Shown: positions 12,429-23,010 of the stretch, piece by piece | How the letters are laid out: every line of letters begins with the position of its first letter | How positions within the stretch are numbered: position 1 is the first letter of the stretch | Notes under the pieces: generated by a model | What the model saw: only the letters and a program-made list of their open reading frames with translations | The model's database searches: none | What the model was told of the DNA's origin: nothing | From: Malachius bipustulatus | Lineage: Eukaryota > Arthropoda > Insecta > Coleoptera > Melyridae | Direction: 5' to 3' | NCBI GenBank assembly: GCA_910589415.1 | Contig: OU342637.1 | Location: 43,306,162 to 43,370,161, forward strand | DNA length: 64,000 nucleotides | Made by a program: the position numbers and the translations under genes

Positions 12429-12986
12429 TTGTTTCGTCCTTGTCGAATAATTTGTTTCCTATTCTCTAAGATACTACCGTCTCCTACCCCTTCCTCTCCC
12501 TTTACACATCGGGAAGAAGGAAAAGGACACCTGACCGGAGAGACCACACAAAGAGTCGAAGTTTAACATCGAGAGAGAGTAGAACCCGACAGAGTGCCGT
12601 TCGTACCATCATCGACGTTGGTTTAGACGCGTAGCCCTTTTACTCGAAAAGGAGCTGCGGATCGAGCGAGCATTCGTTATCGTTAATAATAATTAGTGGA
12701 ACAATCGTGGGTACCTACATAGTGGAGCAAAGTGAACAATAATAATAGTTACTACATCTCGCAAATTAAAACAAGTGTCCCTTTTATTCGGACAAGACAC
12801 AAGGTCAGTAATTTCGATAATTATTAATTAATTGTGTTCCTGTCAATCATTGGCAATTATAGCCTGGTCCTTCAATCATCCTATAAATTTTGATCCTTGT
12901 CATTACGTGGCGCTTCGTCATTAGCCCCTTTCAGGATCGAATCGCGTCGTGAACACTTTTGGCTCTTCGACGGGAGTTAACATCGA
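12429..12986. mobile_element. Insertion in right arm of the palindrome, TCGA-flanked
   Basis: About 558 bp interrupts sequence that is continuous in the left arm. TCGA occurs at both junctions (12425-12428 and 12983-12986) and could be a 4-bp TSD. The inside is GC-richer (GAGAGACCACAC, CATCGACGTTGG) and resembles an untranslated leader or LTR, but I cannot assign it. A deletion from the left arm is the alternative. Confidence 0.45.
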
Positions 12987-13384
12987 TACTATAATTTTTT
13001 TGTCAGATCAAATCCGGCTCAGATATACCCGTTTTTCCGATAAAATTCATTTTCAGTAAATTTTAAAAGCGTGCCCCCCCTCCCCCGCACCTCGACTCAA
13101 CCTAAGACACATGTCAAAAGACAGGGAAGACACGGAAGACCGGGGATTTCCCCGGTCTGTTTACGAAATACCGGTCCTGCTGTGTTAATTATACAAATAC
13201 AAAATGCAAAGTAGGTATGCCAATAAAGTTATCCCTGATTTTTAAATTATTTAAGGAGTTCCTGCATGTGCATGACCAGTGATATTGCAGTAGGTATTAT
13301 TATTTACACACCTAAATACCTACCTACCTACCTCGTAGATATTTCTTATTATTTTCACACCTAAACTAAATTTTATCTTCCCTA

Positions 13385-13844
13385 TACAGGCTGTCCCATT
13401 TTAATGTCCCACCCCGGATAACTTTTGTCTGTGACCTTGAATCAAAAATTGTTTGGTACAAAAGTTGTACAACTTGGAGGGGGACATAACTTGTGGTTCT
13501 CTTCTAAACCTCACCATTCTCGACTTGAAAATTAAAAATTTTTAAAATTTTCAATTTTGAAGGCTAAATTAATTGAGAAAATTTGCGTTTTCAGAAAAAA
13601 AGTTTCAGACAAAAGTCTCATATTTTTTCACGCGCAATCGATTGCCGATGTTAAAAATAGGAAGTTCCATTAAAAAAAACAAAGTTGACCTTGAATGACC
13701 TTGAACCTTGTACCCAAGGTCAAAAGTATTAGTGCCATCGAATGTCCCCCTCCAAGTTGTACAACTTTTGTACCAAGCAATTTTTGTTTCAAGGTCACTG
13801 ACAAAAGTTATCCGGGGTGGGACATTAAAATGGGACACCCTGTA
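13385..13844. repeat. Foldback element FB4
   Basis: Inverted arms of about 160 bp, from TACAGGCTGTCCCATTTTAA to its mirror ending CACCCTGTA, flanked by TA. Non-coding. Confidence 0.8.
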
Positions 13845-13862
13845 TAAGTACCTAGTAGGTCT

Positions 13863-13887
13863 GGTCAGGTCAGGTCAGGTCAGGTCA
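13863..13887. repeat. (TCAGG)n short tandem tract
   Basis: Four perfect TCAGG units and a partial one. TCAGG is the telomeric unit of many beetles. A tract this short can arise by chance. Confidence 0.6.
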
Positions 13888-14194
13888 AGTACCTAGTAGG
13901 TCCATATAAATTTTATTGTAGGTGAAAAGTTTTGAATGTTCTTACACTTTAAAATACCTACAATCGTGAGGTAAAAATGTAAAAAATAAGTAATGTAAAT
14001 TTTTAGGGGTGTAATATAACTTTATAGAGCTTTAAAGAGGCTCATAGTTAGCCACCTACATTTTCCCCTGAAAATACTATAAAATTCATACTGCAGGTAG
14101 TTACTACATTCTGCTTTCTGCCAATTTTACCATTTTCATTTTCACAGTTTATCTTGCGTGAAACGTGTTTAGAAGTGCACCTTCTAGTCTGGGC

Positions 14195-14830
14195 AAGAAA
14201 ACCTGCTGGAAAGTTTACCTTATTTGGCATGAAGTTGCCAAGTTAAATGATCTTGTAGTTAGATTTGATGAAACTATATTTGGAAATCTTCACAAATTTG
14301 TTATAAAGCTATACACAACCAACCAAGATATAACTTCCATCAACAACCTTCGAGAACTACTGGTGGTTCTAGAACACTTGATACATTACCCCCAACTGAG
14401 TATAGTCTTTACCAACGTTGCCTAAGAGCTCATTATCAAAGTTATATATGGCTTAATGCCTTGCAACCTATTCAAAGACTATCAAATTATTTGGATTATG
14501 GATGGCAACAGATCGACAACAGATTAGTCCCAGTTTTTCAAACTTTGACACCTTTTCCGGAAGTTATATCATTTCTTACGACCTGTGGTTGTAAAAAAGG
14601 CAAGCTTATTTTTGTAGAGATATAGGTATCCTAATTTCAAACTAAAAAAGAGTATTGTTTTGGATTGTATTGCAAAATGGTGCAGTTGCAAGAAAAATAA
14701 AATCAACTGTATAGGTTCTTGTCGATGTATGGGTCAGAAATCTTGCCGAAATGTCATTACTGAGGCTCCTTCGAAACAATCAATCATAAGACAGAAGAAT
14801 TTTGAAGAGGATGGTGACGACAGTTAAAGC
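14195..14830 (+). pseudogene. Decayed TE-associated protein with cysteine-rich (CXC-like) tail
   Basis: A first frame (to 14425) reads through LNDLVVRFDETIFGNLHKFV. A second frame continues LRAHYQSYIWLNALQPIQR and ends TPFPEVISFLTTCGCKKG. Further downstream comes CSCKKNKINCIGSCRC. This order (RAxYQ-x-WLxAL, then PPxPE, CxCKKGC, and CxCxKxxxxCxxxCxC) matches an uncharacterised protein type found in many copies in insect genomes and ending in a tesmin/TSO1-like CXC motif. Frameshifts and stops show it is dead. Function unknown. Confidence 0.5.
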
Positions 14831-14967
14831 TGCTGCCATGTATGGGTATTTGTACATACCTATTAGGTATACTTATTTTTTATTTTGAAAAAAGTATAAG
14901 GTTTCGATCTTTTAATCACTTAAACAAAAAATGTAAAATATCGAAAATGAGTTCATGATTACATAAT

Positions 14968-15737
14968 TTTTTTTACGCACAATTGAATCAAAATTGGTTG
15001 TTTACGTCTTAGTTACCATGGCGGAAACTATGATTTTACGACTAGCGGGCCGTAAAGTAGAGAAAAAGCCCGGCGGGCCGTAAAGTAGAGAAAAAGCCCG
15101 GCGATTATGAAATAATGTATGCTTTGTTGTTTGAACTGTTATCTTTATTTTTAATAGGTACATACTTTGGGATTATATTATAAAAAATATAATTAATTAT
15201 TTGTAATATTAAAAACACAGTTGGAAACATTCTGGAAAGTAATTCCATTAACCAGAAGTCGCTTCTGAAGAATGTCTCATTGCGAAATTAATACAAGTTG
15301 ATTTATTGATTATATTAATTTTCCAGCGTCAAACGCTGCTGTCAAATTAATTTTAAACGAATGTCAAAAATTATTATTTTATATTAGGAATATTATTTTT
15401 ATTTTTTTGATGCAATTGTGCGTAAAACGTTGTACGTACCTCTGCCCAAAGGAAAGATTACGCCCTTAGCCGAATAAAGGCCCTCCGCTAGCGCGTCGGG
15501 CCTCAAACTTCGTCCGCGGGCGTAATCTTCTTCCTTCGGCCCTCTGTACGTAAATAACTATTACGCACAATTGAATCAAAATTGGTTGTTTACGTCTTAG
15601 TTACCATGGCGGAAACTATGACTTTACGACTAGCGGGCCGTACAGTAGAGAAAAAGCCCGGCGGGCCGTAAAGTAGAGAAAAAGCCCGGCAATTATAATA
15701 ATGTATGCTTTGTTGTTTGAACTGTTATCTTTATTTA
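14968..15737 (+). mobile_element. Hairpin-rich repeat, right copy with directly repeated ends
   Basis: A ~175-bp segment (from ACGCACAATTGAATC to GAACTGTTATCTTTATT) occurs at 14968-15141 and again at 15562-15737, around a ~420-bp middle that holds the long GGGCGTAATC-type hairpin (15445-15545). This may be a tandem dimer of a ~594-bp unit or an element with terminal direct repeats. The same unit lies inverted at 115-893. Each repeat contains the sequence CCATGGCGG and tandem GGGCC/GGCCC hairpins. Confidence 0.65.
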
Positions 15738-15984
15738 TTAATTTATTATAGTCCAATAAAGTCTAAAAAGTCATACGTATCGATTAAGAATACACGTCCT
15801 TTTGATAGTTCGATTTATTTTGTTTTATATACGTGGTTTTTATAGTAACCGTCCAGTTTGTCTAAACACTCCATCCCGCATAAATAAGTATACGTCAACA
15901 TTGGTTTTGAATGAGAATTAAATTAACAGCGCAAAGGATAGAGTGTCATTACGTGAATAAATTTTCTGTAGTTGTCAGTGGCTC

Positions 15985-18678
15985 TCAAACTGACGTAAGC
16001 GGTTCAATTCCCGGAATTGTTCTAGATGGGATTAAGCGGGTCAGGTCATTTGAACACTTTCCATAAAAGTATCTGCAAAACAGACTCAGGTCGGTTACTC
16101 TTCTTCGATGTTGAGTGTCTGAATTTTTTGTCAAATCTGGGTCCCCAATCAAGTGTATGGCTCTTTTCTCGATTGAGTCAAGTAGTCTCAGCGTATGTTT
16201 AGAAGCTGAGCTCCAAATATGTGAGCAGTACTCCAAGGATGGTCGGATTTGAGCCTTGTATAAGAGGAGAAGCTGTTGTGGTGTATAAAATTTCTTCGTG
16301 CGGAAGAGTGTTCCAAGTTTTTGAGAAGCACTCTTCGCTATACCTGCAACATGATCATGCCAAGACATGTTCGCTCCAAGGCTCACTCCAAGTAAACGAA
16401 TAGATGACGCTGGGGTAAGAGAGTGTCCCGCCATCATCATATCTGGCTCCAAAACGTTGGTCTTTTTGGAGAAGATGACTGCTTGGGTTTTTCCAGCATT
16501 AAATTGGACTTGGTTTCTATCGCCCCAAGTTAGAATGTCTTGCAAGTCATTGTTAAGTATGGCAACTTCTTGCTCCCTGCGAGTCTGTGCGTCGATCGCA
16601 GATGTTCGCGCATCTAACGTATAAGAAGATATGAGGGTACTGTCGTCGGCAAAACTGTATATTGGATTTTTGGTTGTTTCAAGCAAGTTGTTTATAAATA
16701 TTAGAAAGAGAGTCGGAGATAAAATGGATCCCTGAAGCACGCCGGCATTGATGGAAAAGGTCTCAGAAAGAACTTCATCGACTGCCACCTGCAATGAACG
16801 ATCTCCGAGATAACTCGCAATCCACAAGCAGAATTTCTCGGGCATGCCATAGGCCTGCAGTGTTGCCAACAGTCCATCATGCCAGATACAGTCGAAAGCT
16901 CTAGAAATATCAAGCGCAACCCCTCGAGACTCCCCATGGTGCTCGATTGCGCTGTTCCACAGCTCGGTGACGTAAGTGAGGAGGTCACCAGTTGACCTCT
17001 GTTTGCGGAATCCGTATTGGCGGTCGCTGATTATATTAGCTCCTTCCAAGTATTTTAAAAGATGTTGGTTAATAGTTTTCTCCATAATCTTGGATATAAC
17101 TGAAAGCAGTGCCACTGGTCGATAGTTACTTGGTATAGTCTTTTTACCTTTCTTGGGAATAGGTTGGATCCGTGCACATTTCCAGCAAGAAGGAAATATT
17201 CCCTTTTTATACGACAAGTTGAAAAGTCGGCAGAAAACATATGACAGCTCAGTGGCGCATTTTCTTGGTACGATAACAGGTACTTCATCGGGCCCAGAAG
17301 CTTTGTTTGGGTCTAAGGCTAACATAATGCTCTTTATGACACGCTGTCGGAAAACAATGTCTGACATTTTGGACTCCACGGAAGGGATTATTGGCGGAGT
17401 TCTTCCATGAAAGTCGACGGAAGAGTATGAAAAAAAGACTCCCGCCAACAAGTTCGCCTTCTCAGTAGCCGTGGATGCGATAGTCCCATCTGTCCGTGTA
17501 AGTGGTGGAATCGTGGATCTGGTTAAGTTCTGGCTGACTGCCTTAGTTACAGACCAAAAAGATTTCGAACCGTTAGGACAGGAGAGAAGTTTGTTCCTAA
17601 TTCTTTGGTTGTGAGTTTCCTTGGTTTGATCTATTATTTCTTTGCATCTGTTTCGAGCAAGGATGAATTCTGATGGTTTATGCCGTCGGGGCTCTCTCGC
17701 CATTGGCGAAAAGCCAGTTGTTTGGAGGCGACAGCTTCCTTGTATCTTTTGTTGAACCAAGGTTTGCTGTTTGAGGGCTGTTTTTTTGAAAAGGGAATGT
17801 AGGCTTCCATGCCTGTTAGGATGACTTGAGCAACTTCCCTAGCGCAAACAGATGGGTTATTAGAGCCGAAACAAACACTCCTCCATGGAAAATCTCGATA
17901 ATATTCCCTGAGTTCTTCCCATTTAGCAGATCTATAGTGCCAGACTACACGAGGTTTACTTGCTTCTTTAACACTAGTAATTGGTAGGACACAAGATGTT
18001 GAGACTAGTTTATGGTCTGAGGAACCTAGTGGGGCTTTCACCGTAATAGTATACATTTGAGGGTTCGTGGTCAAAAACAGATCCAACAAGCTAGCGAATT
18101 CTCCCTCGCGATCGGGAATGCGTGTTGGTTCATCAACGAGCTGGGTAAAACCACAGCTGATCGCAAACGATTCCGCTTCACGGCCTTCTTCATCAGTGAA
18201 GTTTGAGTATTTAAGCCAGTTGATGTTATGTACATTAAAATCACCCAAGATGGATATCTCAGCTTTGGGGTAGTTTATCTGTATGAATTCAACAGTTTTT
18301 GTGAGGAACAAAAAAAGTGTCCTATACTGTGTATCGCTGGGTGGTCGGTATAAACAACAGATGAATCTCGTTGTTTGTCGGTCTGTTATCCTAAGCCACA
18401 CGACGTCGAAGTCATGGGGCTCAAAGACTTCCTCGCGCTGGCAGGAGAGGTCACTTCTGACAAAAATGCCAATTCCGAAGTTATGTCTAAATCGGGAATG
18501 AAAGTCATATCCTGAATAAAGATAATTAACTGTGCTTGATGGCGCTTGGACTTTTGTTTCGCACAGTGCTAGAATGTGAGGTTTATTTGTCTGAAGATGT
18601 TGATGTACTGAATTGATATTCGTATTTAAACCTCTAATATTACAACAGTCGACTTTAAATTATTCCATTCTGGAGGTG
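15985..18678 (-). pseudogene. Jockey-like non-LTR ORF2: endonuclease and reverse transcriptase
   Basis: This is the best-preserved retrotransposon ORF in the window. The N-terminal APE-type endonuclease (18657-17900) shows CCNIRGLN, ILALCETK, GDFNVHNINW and the catalytic SDHKLVS. RT (about 17400-16000) shows LDPNKASGPDEVPV, NYRPVALLSVISKIMEK, QYGFRKQRST, LDISRAFDCIWHDGL, GSILSPTLFLIFINNL and FADDST, with Phe for the usual Tyr of YADD. A stop (TAA at 18660-18662) follows ATG-GAA at the probable start, and a frameshift lies near 17680. The copy diverges from its relatives just after RLIPSRTIPG at about 16015, so the C terminus is lost. Confidence 0.9.
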
Positions 18679-19115
18679 TTATTATTCTTTCTCTTGCATG
18701 AATGTGCCCCTGGATTAGCCCCCGCCCGGAGATCCGAATGGGGGGTCGTTTTAACTCCGGAAAATTTTAACCCCGGGAACGCCATCCATGCATATTAATT
18801 GTTTCTTACCCCAAGGACCGGAATCTCTGGCACAGCAACGAAACGTCAGCTCTTTAAAGCAACTTCACGTCGCCTAAGCCACAAAGATGGTATCGCACCG
18901 GGCGAGGCTGTGTGGGTTCTATGTCCTCTACCATCTGGTTTGCTAGTTTTGGTCAGCCCCGGGGTATTTAATTTCCCCGGTGTCATCTATATGGACGACC
19001 TTCCCCTATCCGCCACCCGGGGAGGCTCCCGATGGGGGACTAGCAACCCCGACAATGGGCAGATTTCTTCATTAAGCGTCTTATTAAGGTATTTTTTACC
19101 ATTTTTAGGTTAGAA
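18679..19115 (-). other. Probable ORF1 end/5' region of the same non-LTR element
   Basis: GC-rich minus-strand sequence directly upstream of the ORF2 start. The frame near 18720-18670 reads ANPGAHSCKRKNNNTSRM into the ORF2 start. CCCCGGGG-type blocks near 18957 and 18775 look like structured leader. The boundary near 19115 is approximate. Confidence 0.4.
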
Positions 19116-19220
19116 GTAGCTCGTTAAGTCGGGGCGATAACTAATCACCAGAATTCTACCGATTAAGGGACTTTTAACGAAATGAAATGTCAAATGAATT
19201 GATATATTTTCATTCTAAAT

Positions 19221-19233
19221 AAATACAATTTTG
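19221..19233. repeat. Target-site duplication of the ribozyme element (left)
   Basis: AAATACAATTTTG here is repeated exactly at 20624-20636, on either side of the palindromic ribozyme-bearing insertion. Confidence 0.8.
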
Positions 19234-19440
19234 CATATTAAAAAGCCGAAGTATACTCAAAAGTCACAACAAACCGTAGGTAGGTAGGTCTTAATGAGTA
19301 TAAAGCAAATCAATAGCCTGTCGTATTGGAGTCGGGTTTTAACCCATCTTCCTGACAGTTGTCAAGTCTGGAGTGCCCGAAAACCCAAATAAAGAGTTTC
19401 TCGACTCAGGCAGCAACACACATCCAACCAGACCACCAAA

Positions 19441-19485
19441 AGCACGGACGGCCGTTTCGGTCTCATTAGACCTCGTCAGCGTACT
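19441..19485 (-). ncRNA. Type I hammerhead ribozyme, family A copy 1
   Basis: Minus strand: stem I AGTACG/CGTGCT (one G-U pair), core CTGACGA, stem II GGTCT/AGACC with a 4-base loop AATG, GAA, stem III AC/GT with loop GGCC, cleavage after GTC. All core positions are intact; position 7 is free to vary. Expected self-cleavage at the 3' edge of GTC. Confidence 0.85.
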
Positions 19486-19891
19486 ATATTGGAGAGTCCG
19501 GAAGGATATGAATCGCTGCACGAATCGAAAACCCTATATGGAATCTCATTCAGCCGGTTACCAGTGGCCTCGAGACAGAGCGACATCTATCAAGAGAAAC
19601 AACAGGCTCCCAGCCAAAACAAAACTCCAGTGTGTATTATGGGTTGCAGACACTCCAGGGGCTACGAGACTGACATCAGAAATGCATATTAAAAAGCCGA
19701 AGTATACTCAAAAGTCACAACAAACCGTAGGTAGGTAGGTCTTAATGAGTATAAAGCAAATCAATAGCCTGTCGTATTGGAGTCGGGTTTTAACCCATCG
19801 TCCTGACAGTTGTCAAGTCTGGAGTGCCCGAAAACCCAAATAAAGAGTTTCTCGACTCAGGCAGCAACACACATCCAACCAGACCACCAAA

Positions 19892-19932
19892 AGCACGGAC
19901 GGCCGTTTCGGTCTCATTAGACCTCGTCAGCG
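19892..19932 (-). ncRNA. Hammerhead ribozyme, family A copy 2, stem I broken
   Basis: The core, stem II and stem III are identical to copy 1, but the sequence that should complete stem I is cut off at the palindrome centre after three bases (CGT, then TCC). Probably inactive alone. Confidence 0.7.
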
Positions 19933-19954
19933 TTCCTCGTCAACTCTCCAATAT

Positions 19955-19999
19955 AGTACGCTGACGAGGTCTAATGAGACCGAAACGGCCGTCCGTGCT
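19955..19999 (+). ncRNA. Type I hammerhead ribozyme, family A copy 3
   Basis: Plus strand, identical motif set to copy 1 (AGTACG, CTGACGA, GGTCT/AGACC, GAAAC, GGCC loop, GTC, CGTGCT). It lies just right of the palindrome centre and faces away from copy 2. Confidence 0.85.
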
Positions 20000-20405
20000 T
20001 TTGGTGGTCTGGTTGGATGTGTGTTGCTGCCTGAGTCGAGAAACTCTTTATTTGGGTTTTCGGGCACTCCAGACTTGACAACTGTCAGGACGATGGGTTA
20101 AAACCCGACTCCAATACGACAGGCTATTGATTTGCTTTATACTCATTAAGACCTACCTACCTACGGTTTGTTGTGACTTTTGAGTATACTTCGGCTTTTT
20201 AATATGCATTTCTGATGTCAGTCTCGTAGCCCCTGGAGTGTCTGCAACCCATAATACACACTGGAGTTTTGTTTTGGCTGGGAGCCTGTTGTTTCTCTTG
20301 ATAGATGTCGCTCTGTCTCGAGGCCACTGGTAACCGGCTGAATGAGATTCCATATAGGGTTTTCGATTCGTGCAGCGATTCATATCCTTCCGGACTCTCC
20401 AATAT

Positions 20406-20450
20406 AGTACGCTGACGAGGTCTAATGAGACCGAAACGGCCGTCCGTGCT
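20406..20450 (+). ncRNA. Type I hammerhead ribozyme, family A copy 4
   Basis: Plus strand, identical to copy 3 across 45 nt; spacing between the two is 451 bp, one unit length. Confidence 0.85.
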
Positions 20451-20639
20451 TTTGGTGGTCTGGTTGGATGTGTGTTGCTGCCTGAGTCGAGAAACTCTTT
20501 ATTTGGGTTTTCGGGCACTCCAGACTTGACAACTGTCAGGACGATGGGTTAAAACCCGACTCCAAAACGACAGGCTATTGATTTGCTTTATACTCATTAA
20601 GACCTACCTACCTACGGTTTGTTAAATACAATTTTGACT

Positions 20640-21165
20640 GAATCTAGTTTTTATTCCATAATCCACCAATTTATAATGCTTTTTTGAATGATTACTACTT
20701 ATAGGTTTAATGAGAAAAAATAATGAATATTGAATTTTTCATTCTTATCAATAGCACTACCTTTATACCTATCTATTAATAGTATGTAGGTACCTATAGC
20801 TTGATAAAACCACACACCCACCGATTTCATTGATGAACTTTATTATAAGTAAGCCAAAATAATAATTTCAATACTTACCTTACGTTTAGGTACTTCTTTA
20901 TTACTCAAATTACACCTACCTACTTCTTGCTAAAAAAGCTAGGAAGGTAATAAATGTGTTTCAAAAATAAATAAATAAAAAGTAATTATCATTACTTCCG
21001 CAGGAGCAAAGTTCAAGTAGGTAGGTAATAATAATAGCACAATCAGCCAATGTATTCTTAACTTCTTTTCTCTACTTTGCCACAGTATCTACTATTATTA
21101 AATAATAAAACCAGCTAAGATTAAACAACAAATTTATTTATGTATTACAGATTGATATTACATTG
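20640..21165. other. AT-rich, no gene recognised
   Basis: Contains scattered TAGGTACCTA-like simple motifs and no reading frame of note. Confidence 0.5.
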
Positions 21166-21169
21166 AAAT

Positions 21170-21460
21170 AAAATAATAATTATTATTAAAAAATAAATAA
21201 ATATCTTATGGCTGTGGTAAAGCCCAAGTGTCAGAAGTTTTCAAGTAGCCTCAAGGGCCTCTGACGTAACTTAACGACTGCTGTGAAGCAGCCGGGACCC
21301 CCTTTTTAACGTACCTCCCGGAGCACGATCGGTCACGGAACTTTTTTATTTACCACTATAAATTGGTCACCCATCTAAGTACTGACCAAGAAAAGTCATG
21401 CTGCACTTTAGAGATCGTTTGACCGAAACTCTAGCAGCTTGGCTATTGTGACCGATATAT
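21170..21460 (-). mobile_element. 5S rRNA-derived SINE-like element
   Basis: On the minus strand, GGTCAGTACTTAGATGGGTGACC (about 21361-21383) matches the conserved box C region of 5S rRNA, preceded by weaker 5S-like sequence (CGATCTC, GCAGCATGAC). Downstream come a ~150-bp body (GACACTTGGGCTTTACCAC near 21210-21230) and an ATTTATTTATTTTTTAA tail. A 5S head, unrelated body and A/T-rich tail is the layout of SINE3-type elements. A plain 5S pseudogene fused to other sequence is possible. Confidence 0.55.
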
Positions 21461-21489
21461 ATAATTATTAATATATGTATACAGCAGAG

Positions 21490-21748
21490 CGATGGTTAAG
21501 ATGTGATACCACGTATCTGCATTTTCAGTGAAAATGAGTTATACACATCAAAATTCGCAGAAAAATTTGCTCTATATTTCTGGTGATACCTTGTATGTAT
21601 TTAACCAATGGATTTCAACAGAACCTCAGTGTAGTGATACCCCGTATTTGTGTTGAGAACTAACTTGTGCGATTCCTCATATCTTCCTCAGTCTTACGTG
21701 TTTTGTTTTTTTTTTTTGTATATACGAGGTATCACATCTTAACCATCG
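21490..21748. mobile_element. MITE-like element with 21-bp perfect terminal inverted repeats
   Basis: CGATGGTTAAGATGTGATACC at the left end is mirrored exactly at 21728-21748. The 259-bp body has no reading frame. The right end abuts an RNase H fragment. No clear TSD is seen. Confidence 0.7.
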
Positions 21749-21754
21749 AGAGGC

Positions 21755-22325
21755 AAATGCTATCAAAATGGCTCTTTCTTGGTGCACTGACGAATCAACA
21801 AAAACAAATAATATTATCATAATCTCAGACTCAGATCAGTATAAAAATTTCAGGAACTCAATTATCTGCCAGATAAGACATCTAAGTTATCAGCTGTCAA
21901 ATAATGGTTTCAAAACCATTTTCATATGGGCCAAGGCTTACTGCGGAACACGATGAAAAAGTTGATGTAGCTGCAAAGGAAGCTCGATTAGCAAGTAACT
22001 ACACAAATATGGCCTGTGATCACGATCTGACCGCTGAATGCAGAAAAGCCATGTTTGGGGATTGGAGTAATGTGTGGAACACATTATTATCTCATTCACG
22101 AATCTCTTCCACCTAAAGTCCCCCATATATTCAGTTTCAATGTAAATAGAAAATACTCCAAAACCATTACCCTGCTTAAATTAAATCATGGATGTTTTCC
22201 TTGTCATTTGCATAAAATAGGAATTATAGATAGATTCACCACACTGTCCTACCGATAACGAGATAGCTGACCTTGACCATATATTTTTGAGTTGCAGTAA
22301 ATACCAAGAAGAAATCAACTCTATT
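21755..22325 (+). pseudogene. RNase H tail of a non-LTR retrotransposon
   Basis: The frame reads EANAIKMALSWC, IIISDS, then FIWAKAYCGT and NEKVDVAAKEARLA (RNase H Asp, His/Cys and Asp positions), followed by HCP-DNEIADLDHIFLSCSKY, a zinc-type tail. Frameshifts occur at about 21950 and 22090. 5' truncated; clade I-like by having RNase H. Confidence 0.65.
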
Positions 22326-22329
22326 GTAT

Positions 22330-23010
22330 TTTGTATTTGTATTTTTTGAGGGTGATCTGCGATTGAGGATGATTTTGAAGTTACTGCGACCTAAAAAAGA
22401 TCTATTGTATCCCCTCTACTGTGCTTCGCCTGGTGTGGAATCCCTTTAGTGAAGCACCCTCTTCAAGTCCGTTTCCTTGAGAAACTTAAGGATTTTGAGA
22501 GGATCAAGGTCGGGTAAATTCCCTGCCTCTAGCCGGTGGTGGCCCAGAACATTACTTCTTTTGAGTTCTATCGCATCGCAGTTGAGCAGCAGGTGACGTG
22601 GTGTCTTGTCTCCTTTCCCGCAGAATCTGCAGACGCCATTTTCTTCTATGTCTAACTTCCTCAGGTGTTCCTTGAGCTTGCAATGTCCCGTTAGGAATCC
22701 CGTCAGTGTTCTGAGACGTTCCTTGCAAGTCGAAGATACTCTTCAACCTCTCTCGGTTAAAATTCCGAGAAGTTCTCTGGCTTGTCTCAACCCCGAGAGG
22801 TTCCTCCAATGGGTTTCTCTCAGTTTTCTTCTTCTTTTTGGAGTTCTGCCTTGAAAAAAGTATCTTCGAAGCCACAGAATGGTTCTGGTCCTATGAAGGG
22901 TGTCGATGGTCCTTTTCTTGCCAATGCGTGGGCATTCTTCTTGCGTTCGAGGTGGTCTCGAGCACAAGGATTGTTTAGATTGCCTTTTCACCTGGTAATG
23001 TCTTTTCACA
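22330..23010 (-). pseudogene. RNase H/zinc tail of another non-LTR retrotransposon
   Basis: Minus-strand frames include ALARKGPSTPFIGPEPFCG near 22920 and, after frameshifts, LTGFLTGHCKLKEHLRKL and CRFCGKGDKTPRHLLLNC near 22620-22560. Order and motifs match the fragment at 6759-7412 but the sequence is clearly different. Dead. Confidence 0.6.

Larger units (their letters stand above)
9864..13192. repeat. 3.3-kb palindromic element
   Basis: The left arm 9864-10690 is matched in reverse complement by segments 11308-11514, 12150-12428 and 12987-13192. Shared blocks include a purine-rich run near 9990 and its pyrimidine mirror near 13075, and the block around GACGGGCCGGAAGGAGGG. The right arm carries two extra segments that the left lacks. 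The reading frames inside are mirror images and do not resemble proteins. Local GC and CpG are higher than in the surroundings. Nature unknown; a large foldback or an inverted duplication. Confidence 0.75.
19234..20623. mobile_element. Head-to-head hammerhead-ribozyme repeat (retrozyme-like)
   Basis: A ~451-bp unit (start at 19234, next at 19685) is followed by a partial second unit. Near 19935 the order reverses, so the right half is the reverse complement of the left, lacking only ~34 bp at its outer end. Four hammerhead cores lie inside, two facing each way. A 13-bp TSD flanks the whole insertion, pointing to reverse-transcription-based integration of a multimer. Mirror-image reading frames inside are a by-product of the palindrome. 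Shared landmarks (AATGAGTATAAAGCA, TAGCCTGT, GTGCCCGAAA, GAGCGACATCT) tie it to the repeats at 23.1 and 58.3 kb. Confidence 0.8.

Noticed and set aside
9854..12566. Several 60-100-codon frames in the 3.3-kb palindrome
   Set aside because: Mirrored or purine/pyrimidine-run products, without protein-like composition.
16221..17410. Plus-strand frames within 16-17.4 kb
   Set aside because: Antisense shadows of the long RT frame, which has all expected motifs.
18814..18856. Hammerhead suggested by CGAAACGTCAGC
   Set aside because: No CTGANGA core lies at the right distance on either strand.
19373..20518. Two identical 121-codon frames on opposite strands
   Set aside because: They are mirror images produced by the palindromic ribozyme element; no protein similarity, and the ribozyme explains the conservation.
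21361..21450. Functional 5S rRNA gene
   Set aside because: Only the box C region is well kept; the 5' part and the 3' end are not 5S-like and no terminator run follows at the right place.
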